Of a DNA stretch of 16,393 nucleotides, positions 8,084 through 14,848 are shown piece after piece. Origin of the DNA: SIG575 sp045643165 (GTDB taxonomy: Bacteria; Bacillota; Clostridia; Oscillospirales; Acutalibacteraceae); assembly GCA_045643165.1 (NCBI GenBank), contig JAZUKF010000065.1:1-16393 (forward strand), in the 5' to 3' direction. The notes beneath the pieces were generated by a model. That model was given only the letters and a program-made list of their open reading frames with translations. It did no database searches and had not been told where the DNA came from. A program made the position numbers and the translations under genes. Position 1 is the stretch's first letter; each line of letters opens with the position of its first letter.

Positions 8084-8101
8084 TTAAAGAGGAACAATAA
8101 A

Positions 8102-9073
8102 ATGCCTAAAATAAGTGTGATCATCCCCGTTTATAACGGAGAAGATTTTGTGGAAAGATGTTTGAACAGCGTTTTAAAACAAACCTTTTCCGATTATGAA
8201 ATTATAATCGTAAATGACGGAAGTACCGATAACTCCAAAAAAATATGTGAAGAATTTGCATACGAAAACAGTAATATCAGAGTTTTCAATAAAGAAAAGA
8301 ATTGCGGTCATGCCCCTGCAAGAAATACAGGAATTGATTTAGCTTTTGAAAGCGACAGCGAATGGATAACCTTCATTGACTGCGATGACTGGATTGACGA
8401 GCATTTTCTTGAATACCTTTATAATGCCGCAACTGAGAAAAATGTTGATATCAGCCTTTGCGATTTTATAAGGTCTGTTTCAGAAAATGATGTTGATACC
8501 GATATCAGATATGAACCGGTTTTATATTCTCCGGAGGATTTTTGGTGTGAAAACAGGATAACCGCAACAATTCCCTGTGCAAAACTTTTCAAAAAAACAA
8601 TATTCAATTCCGTTCGCTGGCCGAACAGAGTACATGATGATGAATTTCTCACATATAAACTCCTGTTTCAATATAACCAAATCGCAGTATTAAAATCAAA
8701 AATGTATTGCTATTACTATAACGAAAACAGCGTTATGGTTTCCACCTGTTCTCCGAAAAGAATTGACAGTATTTATGCCGTAAAAGAAAGACGTGAATAT
8801 TTCAGAGAAAACAATTTCAAAAAGGCGGCGGAACTTGACGATAAACTTTATCTGCCCGCTTTATATGACTTTGCATTATTCCTTTCAAAAATGAAAAAAG
8901 ACTATAAAAAGCAATACAGATTTCTGTTAAAAGAGTTGAGAAGAGAACTTAGACAAAACGGGGAAAAATACGGATTTACCAAAGAAAAAAATGAATATTT
9001 GTATATTTTCGCTTTCCCCGGTTACAAGGTTAAATATATAATCAAAAAAGGTCTTAATAAAATCTTCAAATAA
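8102..9073 (+). CDS. Glycosyltransferase family 2 (GT-A fold)
   Basis: The 323-residue enzyme transfers a sugar from a nucleotide-sugar donor onto a glycan or lipid-linked acceptor. The GT-A signature is clear: ISVIIPVYNGEDFVERCLNSV at the N-terminus, VNDGSTD with D39, the RNTGI segment near 74-78, and the metal-binding DxD as D93-C-D95 in FIDCDDWID. The probable catalytic-base motif is DDEF near 179-182. There is no transmembrane helix; a basic C-terminal region (Lys-rich, about 260-323) may attach it to the membrane. ATG at 8102 follows AGAGGA, 18 bp after the GH125 stop, so the two are co-transcribed. A transcription terminator follows directly. Donor and acceptor cannot be read from the sequence; involvement in a mannose-containing surface glycan is only suggested by the neighbour. 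Confidence 0.92.
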   Translation: MPKISVIIPVYNGEDFVERCLNSVLKQTFSDYEIIIVNDGSTDNSKKICEEFAYENSNIRVFNKEKNCGHAPARNTGIDLAFESDSEWITFIDCDDWIDEHFLEYLYNAATEKNVDISLCDFIRSVSENDVDTDIRYEPVLYSPEDFWCENRITATIPCAKLFKKTIFNSVRWPNRVHDDEFLTYKLLFQYNQIAVLKSKMYCYYYNENSVMVSTCSPKRIDSIYAVKERREYFRENNFKKAAELDDKLYLPALYDFALFLSKMKKDYKKQYRFLLKELRRELRQNGEKYGFTKEKNEYLYIFAFPGYKVKYIIKKGLNKIFK

Positions 9074-9079
9074 CTTTTT

Positions 9080-9118
9080 CGGCAAAAACTCACGAAAAGT
9101 TTTTGCCGTTCTGTTTTA
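9080..9118 (+). terminator. Intrinsic terminator of the SPFH-to-GT2 operon
   Basis: An 11-bp perfect stem (CGGCAAAAACT at 9080-9090 with 9098-9108) has a 7-nt loop and is followed by TTCTGTTTTA. It lies 6 bp after the glycosyltransferase stop. Confidence 0.85.
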
Positions 9119-9176
9119 TAAAAAGAAAATTATGAACAAAAATTACAATAGATTTTATTTATGTTAAAAAAAAATA

Positions 9177-9205
9177 CATACAAATTCGGAAAAATAAGGT
9201 ATAAT
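9177..9205 (+). promoter_or_regulatory. Probable promoter of the two-component/HtrA unit
   Basis: TATAAT at 9200-9205 is a perfect -10, 34 bp before the start codon at 9240. The best-spaced -35 (CATACA, 9177-9182, 17-bp spacer) matches the consensus at only three positions, so the promoter may depend on an activator, possibly the response regulator itself. The rest of the 9119-9239 gap is AT-rich with no other feature seen. Confidence 0.55.
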
Positions 9206-9239
9206 ATATATATCAATGAATTTCAAAGGAGAGATCAAT

Positions 9240-9926
9240 ATGGCAAGTGAGAAAATTCTTATTGTAGACGATGACTTAAACATCTGTGATCTTCTTAAAC
9301 TTTATCTTGAAAAAGAAGGTTTCACAACCGTTATCGCAAACGACGGTCCGAAAGCGATTTCCGCTTTTCAGAACGAACAGCCTGCTTTGACACTTCTGGA
9401 TATAATGCTTCCCGGTATTGACGGCTGGCAGGTTTGCAGAGAAATAAGAAAAATTTCAAATAAACCGATTATAATGCTCACCGCAAAGGGCGAAACCTTT
9501 GATAAAGTTTTAGGACTTGAATTAGGTGCAGACGATTATATCGTCAAGCCTTTCGATGCAAAAGAAGTTGTGGCAAGAATAAAAGCCGTGTTAAGAAGAA
9601 CATCTGCGGCAGCGACAGAACTTATTAAAGAAGTTCAATTCGATAAACTTTCCATAAACCTTACGAACTATGAACTTAAAGTAAACGGTGTTCAGGTTGA
9701 TACTCCGCCGAAAGAGATGGAACTTATCTTCCATCTTGCAAGCAATCCCAACAGAGTTTATACAAGAGATCAGTTGCTCGATGAAGTTTGGGGATTTGAC
9801 TATTACGGAGATTCCAGAACGGTTGATGTTCACGTTAAACGTCTGAGAGAAAAACTTGACGGAGTAAGTGATAAATGGGAACTTAAAACCGTTTGGGGTG
9901 TCGGCTACAAATTTGAAACAAAGTAA
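9240..9926 (+). CDS. OmpR/PhoB family response regulator
   Basis: The start is set at ATG 9240, preceded by AAAGGAGA at 9225-9232; an in-frame ATG at 9216 would place the ribosome binding site inside the gene. The 228-residue protein has an N-terminal receiver domain with the acidic cluster D10-D12, phospho-acceptor D54 (LLDIMLPG), T81 and K103 (VKPFD). A winged-helix DNA-binding domain follows from about 130 to 226, with PKEMELIFHLASNPNRVYTRDQLLDEVWG and a C-terminal DVHVKRLREKL recognition region. It is a transcription factor activated by phosphorylation from the sensor kinase encoded 21 bp downstream. The next gene is an HtrA protease, so that gene is a likely target, as with CssR in Bacillus subtilis. 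All conserved phosphorylation residues are present. Confidence 0.96.
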   Translation: MASEKILIVDDDLNICDLLKLYLEKEGFTTVIANDGPKAISAFQNEQPALTLLDIMLPGIDGWQVCREIRKISNKPIIMLTAKGETFDKVLGLELGADDYIVKPFDAKEVVARIKAVLRRTSAAATELIKEVQFDKLSINLTNYELKVNGVQVDTPPKEMELIFHLASNPNRVYTRDQLLDEVWGFDYYGDSRTVDVHVKRLREKLDGVSDKWELKTVWGVGYKFETK

Positions 9927-9947
9927 TTTTCAGAGGAAGGTTATATT

Positions 9948-11438
9948 ATGTCCGGAAGAAAAAGAATAAAAAGGTCTTCCACTTTCCGAAGATATTTCAT
10001 CAGTATTTTCAGTGCAATTCTTGTTTCGTTCATAATATTAGGCATTTCCATGCTGGCTTTTGTTGCAGGATATTGGCAGCGTGAAACCGTGGAACGTATT
10101 CAATCAAATGTTCAGCATCTTTCACATCTTTCTTCACAGTATTTTGAACTTGAAATTGATGATAAATATCAAAATAATCCTACAATTATGTTGGCGTATT
10201 CTCTTTCCCTTGTTTCTCAATCATTGGGAAGCGGTGCGGATATTTATATCTGCAATCTTAACGGAGATATTATTCTTTGCCGTGATACGCTGAATGTTAT
10301 TTCATCGGGTAATCCTAATCAAATATGTACCGAACATGCCGGTATGAAGGTTCCGTCTTCCGTTATTGAAAATGCGAAAAAGGGTAATTATAAATATGTG
10401 GGAAAAACCGATAAACTTAACAACAGTTTAAATCTTCTTGTGGGTGAGCCGGTAAAGGTCGGCGGTAAAACCATTGCTTTGATTATCTGCACGGAACCTG
10501 TTGAAGAAAATTTAAGTCCCTTTGTAGGTTCAATACTTAAACTGTTTTTGCTGTCCGCATTAGTGGCATTTGTTGTTTCCTTTATAGCGGTGTATATCGT
10601 TACCTATACGATTACAAATCCTTTAAGAAAAATGTCGCAGATTACAAAAAGTTATGCCCGAGGTGATTTCAACGAGCGAATTACCGTTAAAGGTCATAAC
10701 GAACTGACGGAACTTGCGGATGCGTTCAACTCAATGGCACAGTCTCTTTCCGCACTTGAATATTCAAGAAGAAGTTTTGTTGCCAACGTATCCCATGAAT
10801 TAAAAACACCCATGACTTCAATCGGCGGATTTATTGACGGAATACTTGACGGAACTATTCCGCCGGAAAAGGAAGAACATTATCTGAAATTAGTTTCCGG
10901 AGAGGTCAAACGCCTTTCAAGGCTTGTTTCATCCATGCTTAATTTATCGAAAATCGAAGCAGGTGAACTGTCATTAAACCCGAAGGAAATAGACCTTTCG
11001 GAATTGATTTTCAAAACAATGCTATCCTTTGAACAGCAGATAAATAATAAATCCATTGATATTACGGGACTTGATACCATGGATAATAATATAGTCAACG
11101 CTGACGAAGGATTGATTCATCAAGTGGTATATAATCTTATTGATAACGCCGTTAAGTTTACTCCCGAAGGGGGCTACATCAACGTAAGCGTTACGAGAAC
11201 CGATGTAAATACTACCGTTGCCATAAAAAACAGCGGTCAGGGTATTGCACCGGATGAAATCAGAAGAATTTTTGAAAGATTTTATAAGGTGGATAAATCA
11301 CGCAGTCTTGATACAAAAAGTACGGGACTGGGCTTATATATCGTTAAAAGCATTGTTGAAATGCACGGCGGAAGCGTTGAAGCAAACAGTGAAGTCGGTG
11401 AATATACGGAATTTAAATTCACTATTCCTAATTTATAA
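9948..11438 (+). CDS. Membrane sensor histidine kinase with HAMP domain
   Basis: ATG at 9948 follows AGAGGAAGG, 21 bp after the response regulator. The 496-residue protein has a basic N-terminus, a first transmembrane helix (about 17-43), an extracellular sensor region of about 150 residues, a second helix (about 196-222), a HAMP linker (about 222-272), a HisKA dimerisation domain with phospho-acceptor H283 in VSHELKTP, and a HATPase domain with the N box (HQVVYNLIDNAVKF, 391-404), G1 (NSGQGI, 428-433) and G2 (GLGLYIVK, 460-467). All catalytic elements are intact. The sensor region (about 44-195) has a GADIYICNLNGDIIL stretch reminiscent of extracytoplasmic Cache/PAS-like folds. With the adjacent regulator and an HtrA protease, sensing of envelope or protein-folding stress is a reasonable inference, but the ligand is unknown. 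Confidence 0.96.
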   Translation: MSGRKRIKRSSTFRRYFISIFSAILVSFIILGISMLAFVAGYWQRETVERIQSNVQHLSHLSSQYFELEIDDKYQNNPTIMLAYSLSLVSQSLGSGADIYICNLNGDIILCRDTLNVISSGNPNQICTEHAGMKVPSSVIENAKKGNYKYVGKTDKLNNSLNLLVGEPVKVGGKTIALIICTEPVEENLSPFVGSILKLFLLSALVAFVVSFIAVYIVTYTITNPLRKMSQITKSYARGDFNERITVKGHNELTELADAFNSMAQSLSALEYSRRSFVANVSHELKTPMTSIGGFIDGILDGTIPPEKEEHYLKLVSGEVKRLSRLVSSMLNLSKIEAGELSLNPKEIDLSELIFKTMLSFEQQINNKSIDITGLDTMDNNIVNADEGLIHQVVYNLIDNAVKFTPEGGYINVSVTRTDVNTTVAIKNSGQGIAPDEIRRIFERFYKVDKSRSLDTKSTGLGLYIVKSIVEMHGGSVEANSEVGEYTEFKFTIPNL

Positions 11439-11461
11439 AATGTTAAAAACTTTAATATAAT
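11433..11461 (+). promoter_or_regulatory. Possible weak internal promoter before htrA
   Basis: TATAAT at 11456-11461 is a perfect -10 in the 84-bp gap between kinase and protease. The 17-bp-spaced upstream hexamer (TTATAA, 11433-11438) matches the -35 consensus poorly. Given the very AT-rich context this could be chance, but a separate regulated htrA promoter here would be expected if the response regulator controls it. Confidence 0.35.
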
Positions 11462-11522
11462 TTCTTTAAATAAATATTTTATTATTATTTCAATCATTAC
11501 GATGTGAAAGGAAATGATATAT

Positions 11523-13067
11523 ATGGATGAGTTCAACAACAACCCCTTCAATAACAACCAAAACGATGAAGAGGAAAAAACAAACTCGGATAACGAAAAT
11601 TATCAGGAAAGAAATGAGGAGCCCCGACAAAATCCCGAAAATAATTACGGAAATTCATACGGAAACTCCTATGGAAATTATAACTCACAAAGTTACACTC
11701 CTCCCAACTCAAACCAATATCAAAATAATAATAACGGTAATAATCCCAACAACGGAAATATTTTTCAAAACGGCACATACCGTTACGGAAACACATTTTA
11801 CACTCAGCCTCAACCTGTTAAGAAAAAGAAAAACAAAGGCTTAATTGCATTGATAATCGCCGTCAGTGTTGTTGTGATTTTCTCGGTTGCATTTGCTTTC
11901 GGCTCGTTTCTCTCAGGCAAAAACGTATCCGGCACCGTAGAGGAGCAAAGTCCGGCAGGCGACAATGATACTGTTTTTGAAGCACAAAGCACTCCCAAGG
12001 CATCATCAAACGGCAAGGCACTTTCTTCAACCGATATAGCCAAAGTTGCCAGAGCATCCTCTGTGGGAATTCTTGTTTATTCCGAAAACACCGGATATTA
12101 TCCCGGCTCATCCTCAACGGCAGGTGAAGGAACAGGTATTATCGCAACACGTTCCAAGGATAACAAATATACCTATGTTCTCACCTGTGCCCACGTTATT
12201 TCCTCAAGCGGAATAAAAGTTAAAATTCTTCTTGAAGACGGAACCACATACGATGCGGATATTGTGGGCTATGACGTTCAAACCGATGTGGGAGTTTTGA
12301 GAGTTAAAACAACAAAACTTACCTGTGCAACATTCGGAGAATCCGATGCACTTGAAGTAGGTGAAGAAGTTTATGCCGTAGGAAATCCCGGCGGTTCTGA
12401 ATTTTTCGGTTCCGTAACAAAGGGAATTATTTCCGCAATCGGACGTTCAATCAACAACGATATCGGCTATACCATGGAATGTATTCAGCATGATGCCGCC
12501 ATCAATCCGGGTAACTCCGGCGGTGCATTGCTTAACAATTTAGGACAGGTAATCGGCATTAACTCGTCAAAAATCGCCAGCACAGAATACGAAGGTATGT
12601 CATTCTCCGTTCCGATTAAAACGGCTCTTGAAATCGCTCAAAGTCTTATTAAAACCGGTTATGTTCCCAACAGACCGAAACTCGGTATCTCTTACAGTCT
12701 TGCAACCACCAACGGCACATACGCTATGATAGTTCAAATCAAAGGTCTCCCCTCAGGTTCGCTTATTATCAGAAACATTTCAAGCGACAGCGACCTCAAA
12801 AACAAGGGTGTCCAGGTGGGTGATATTATCACGGCGGTAAACGGCAAAAAACTTGATAAAGCAGATACTCTTCTTGACGTAATCGACAACAGTAAAGTCG
12901 GCACAAAAATCAAATTAAGCATTTGCAGAGTAAACACCGACTACACGCTGAAAGAATTTGACGTAACGGTAAAACTTGTTGAGGATAAAGGCTCAACGGC
13001 GGAAGAAGAAACAACCACCGCCATGAATCCCTTTGATTACTTTGAACAGTACGGTTTCGGTAATTAA
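11523..13067 (+). CDS. HtrA/DegP-like membrane-anchored serine protease with PDZ domain
   Basis: ATG 11523 is chosen because AAAGG at 11507-11511 is well placed for it but only 2 nt from an in-frame ATG at 11514. The 514-residue protein starts with a cytoplasmic tail of about 100 residues rich in Asn, Gln, Tyr and Gly, including a YGNS repeat, then a Lys-rich stop and one transmembrane helix (about 106-128). Outside the membrane lies a trypsin-like domain with triad H224 (TCAHV), D255 (QTDVGVL) and S332 (GNSGGAL), followed by a PDZ domain (about 385-475) and a Thr/Glu-rich end. This is the standard Gram-positive HtrA layout, used to degrade misfolded exported proteins. It follows a two-component system and ends in a strong terminator, fitting an envelope-stress operon. 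The low-complexity tail is longer than in many relatives. Confidence 0.95.
   Translation: MDEFNNNPFNNNQNDEEEKTNSDNENYQERNEEPRQNPENNYGNSYGNSYGNYNSQSYTPPNSNQYQNNNNGNNPNNGNIFQNGTYRYGNTFYTQPQPVKKKKNKGLIALIIAVSVVVIFSVAFAFGSFLSGKNVSGTVEEQSPAGDNDTVFEAQSTPKASSNGKALSSTDIAKVARASSVGILVYSENTGYYPGSSSTAGEGTGIIATRSKDNKYTYVLTCAHVISSSGIKVKILLEDGTTYDADIVGYDVQTDVGVLRVKTTKLTCATFGESDALEVGEEVYAVGNPGGSEFFGSVTKGIISAIGRSINNDIGYTMECIQHDAAINPGNSGGALLNNLGQVIGINSSKIASTEYEGMSFSVPIKTALEIAQSLIKTGYVPNRPKLGISYSLATTNGTYAMIVQIKGLPSGSLIIRNISSDSDLKNKGVQVGDIITAVNGKKLDKADTLLDVIDNSKVGTKIKLSICRVNTDYTLKEFDVTVKLVEDKGSTAEEETTTAMNPFDYFEQYGFGN
11646..11681 (+). repeat. Three 12-bp tandem repeats in the htrA N-terminal coding region
   Basis: Three copies of a TAYGGAAAYTMH-like 12-mer lie in frame (11646, 11658, 11670) and encode Tyr-Gly-Asn-Ser, Tyr-Gly-Asn-Ser and Tyr-Gly-Asn-Tyr. 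They sit in the cytoplasmic Asn-rich tail of the protease. Differences between copies are mostly at third codon positions. Confidence 0.75.
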
Positions 13068-13071
13068 CAAC

Positions 13072-13110
13072 AAAAATCTGTTCGGAGATTTTTCTCTGAA
13101 CAGATTTTTT
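13072..13110 (+). terminator. Strong intrinsic terminator after htrA
   Basis: A 17-bp stem (13072-13088 with 13093-13109, one G-T wobble) with a 4-nt loop begins 4 bp after the stop and ends in a T run. It closes the two-component/HtrA unit. Confidence 0.9.
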
Positions 13111-13120
13111 ATATATAATA

Positions 13121-13148
13121 TTGTAAAGATCTGAAAAAAATGTATAAT
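13121..13148 (+). promoter_or_regulatory. Promoter of the epimerase-kinase operon
   Basis: TTGTAA at 13121-13126 (4 of 6 consensus positions) and a perfect TATAAT at 13143-13148 are 16 bp apart, right after the htrA terminator. The leader to the start codon at 13178 is short (about 20 nt). Confidence 0.7.
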
Positions 13149-13177
13149 ATATTTGTATATTATTTCGAGGTGATATT

Positions 13178-13864
13178 TTGAAAGCAAAAATTTCTCCTTC
13201 CATGATGTGTGCGGATATTTGCAGAATAAAAGAAACGGTTGAAGAATTTGAAAAAAACAATATTGAATATCTGCATATTGACATTATGGACGGACATTTT
13301 GTTAAAAACTTTACATTAGGTACAGACTACTGCAAAGCCTTAAAAGAAATAACGTCAATTCCCCTTGATATTCATCTTATGATTGAAAAACCCGAAGAAA
13401 AACTTGATTGGTTTCCCTTCGGAAAGTCAGATATTGTTTCCGTCCATGCGGAAAGCACTCCGAATATTCAAAAATCATTGCAAATAATCCGTTCACGTGA
13501 AGCAAAGGCGTTTATCGCAATAAACCCGGAAACGGATATTGACATGATTAAAAATATGATTGACGATATTGACGGAGTTCTGGTTATGACCGTTAATCCC
13601 GGATTTGCGGGACAAAAAATGATATCGTCCACCCTTGACAAAATCAAAAAAGTAAGAGAATATCTTGATATATCCGGTCGTAATAATATCTCCGTAGAAG
13701 TTGACGGAAACGTAAGTTTTGAAAATTGCGTTAAAATGAAAGAAGCAGGTGCCGATATTTTTGTCGCCGGCACATCAAGTGTTTTCACGAAGGATTTATC
13801 GCTTTCGGAAAGCATTGCAAAAATGCAAAATCTTCTTGAAAGGAAAAGTACGTTGTACCGGTAA
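13178..13864 (+). CDS. Ribulose-phosphate 3-epimerase family; closest in motifs to D-allulose-6-phosphate 3-epimerase (AlsE)
   Basis: Translation starts at TTG 13178, behind GAGGTG at 13167-13172; the next in-frame ATG would remove the first beta strand (KISPS), so TTG is preferred. The 228-residue TIM-barrel enzyme epimerises carbon 3 of a ketose phosphate. The metal-binding residues are all present: H33, D35, H66 and D176. The phosphate-binding loop is GTSSVF near 198-203. The opening KISPSMMCAD, DIMDGHFVKNFTLG and PGFAGQ (141-146) resemble AlsE more than ordinary Rpe, which usually has PGFGGQ. The next gene, 5 bp downstream, is a ribokinase-like kinase, so together they could phosphorylate and epimerise a rare sugar such as allose or psicose; ribose plus general pentose phosphate metabolism is the alternative. 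The family is certain, the substrate is not. Confidence 0.9.
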   Translation: MKAKISPSMMCADICRIKETVEEFEKNNIEYLHIDIMDGHFVKNFTLGTDYCKALKEITSIPLDIHLMIEKPEEKLDWFPFGKSDIVSVHAESTPNIQKSLQIIRSREAKAFIAINPETDIDMIKNMIDDIDGVLVMTVNPGFAGQKMISSTLDKIKKVREYLDISGRNNISVEVDGNVSFENCVKMKEAGADIFVAGTSSVFTKDLSLSESIAKMQNLLERKSTLYR

Positions 13865-13869
13865 TTGCT

Positions 13870-14760
13870 ATGAAAATTCTTGTTTTCGGTTCACTTAACA
13901 TTGATAAGGTTTATTCCCTTTCTCACCTTCCGGAAAAGGGTGAAACGCTGTATTGCAACAATTATGAGATCCACGTAGGCGGAAAAGGTTTAAATCAAGC
14001 CGTTGCCCTGTCAAAATCAGGTTCGGATGTTTTTATGGCGGGAGCAGTGGGCAAGGACGGTCAATTCCTCATTGACTGCCTGAACCGTGCCAATGTCAAC
14101 ACCGGGAAAATAATGCATACCGACGGCTATACAGGTCATGCGGTTATTGAGGTTGACACAGAGGGGCAAAATCAGATGATACTTTTTTCAGGTGCCAACG
14201 GAGAAATAACCGAAAAATATTGTGATGAAGTTTTGTCAAACTTTGAAAAAGGCGACCTTATTCTGATGCAATATGAAACAAGTTGTGTGGAATATATGAT
14301 TGAGAAAGCCCGTGAAAAAGGCTTGACAGTTGCATTAAACCCGTCTCCGTTTTCGGATAAAATAAAAAATCTTCCCTTTGAATTGATTGATTATCTTATT
14401 TTAAACGAAACGGAAGCACAAGGTATTGCCGAAGAAACAAATATTGATTACGCACTTGATAAACTGAAAACTATGGTAAAAAACGGTGCGATAGTTTTAA
14501 CTTTAGGTTCAGACGGAGCAATTTATTCCGATAAAAATACTACGGAAAAAGTCCGGGCATTTAAAGTTAATGCCGTTGATACCACCGGTGCGGGAGACAC
14601 TTATACAGGATATTTCCTGACTTCGGTTTTAAGCGGTAAGGATATTAAAACATCTATGCTGACCGCAGCGGCGGCATCGGCAATAGTCGTAACCAAAACG
14701 GGAGCGGCGGAAACAATACCGTTACCGGAAGAAGTAAATAATTTTTTAAAACAGAAATAA
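13870..14760 (+). CDS. Ribokinase-like PfkB family carbohydrate kinase
   Basis: The 296-residue protein phosphorylates a sugar with ATP. PfkB features are complete: FGSLNID at the N-terminus, the sugar-binding GGKGLNQA at 37-44, NETE at 179-182, TLGSDGA at 211-217, and the anion-hole/catalytic motif DTTGAGD at 237-243 with D243 as base. Overall pattern and length fit ribokinase better than fructokinase, though ribose, deoxyribose or allose kinases cannot be separated here. The ATG lies only 5 bp after the epimerase stop and no good ribosome binding site precedes it; GAAAGGA around 13839 is too far, so translation probably depends on coupling to the epimerase. A terminator follows directly. 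No sugar transporter or regulator accompanies the pair in this window. Confidence 0.92.
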   Translation: MKILVFGSLNIDKVYSLSHLPEKGETLYCNNYEIHVGGKGLNQAVALSKSGSDVFMAGAVGKDGQFLIDCLNRANVNTGKIMHTDGYTGHAVIEVDTEGQNQMILFSGANGEITEKYCDEVLSNFEKGDLILMQYETSCVEYMIEKAREKGLTVALNPSPFSDKIKNLPFELIDYLILNETEAQGIAEETNIDYALDKLKTMVKNGAIVLTLGSDGAIYSDKNTTEKVRAFKVNAVDTTGAGDTYTGYFLTSVLSGKDIKTSMLTAAAASAIVVTKTGAAETIPLPEEVNNFLKQK

Positions 14761-14768
14761 ATTTATCG

Positions 14769-14802
14769 GTCAACGAAGTAATTTTTCGTTGACTATTTTT
14801 TT
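14769..14802 (+). terminator. Intrinsic terminator of the epimerase-kinase operon
   Basis: A 9-bp perfect stem (GTCAACGAA at 14769-14777 with 14785-14793), 7-nt loop, and the tail TATTTTTTT, 8 bp after the kinase stop. Its 3' arm shares bases with the -35 box of the next promoter. Confidence 0.85.
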
Positions 14803-14817
14803 ATGTTTTAGTATAAT
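14789..14817 (+). promoter_or_regulatory. Sigma-A-type promoter of the phosphoesterase gene
   Basis: TTGACT at 14789-14794 (5 of 6) and TATAAT at 14812-14817 (6 of 6) have an ideal 17-bp spacer. The -35 box lies in the 3' arm of the upstream terminator and the terminator T run fills the spacer. Confidence 0.8.
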
Positions 14818-14848
14818 ATTCTTATCATTTAAAAAGGAGTGCAAAAAA

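Noticed and set aside
9109..9239. Riboswitch or small RNA in the gap before the response regulator
   Set aside because: The stretch is very AT-rich, with no structured conserved motif visible and a promoter only 34 bp before the start.
11527..11844. 105-aa + strand frame rich in Thr and Ile overlapping the htrA start
   Set aside because: It is the +2 frame of the Asn-rich repeat region; its low-complexity content follows from the codon repeats.
12910..13284. 124-aa minus-strand frame covering the htrA terminator and epimerase start
   Set aside because: It crosses a clear terminator and promoter of the + strand and has no homology features.
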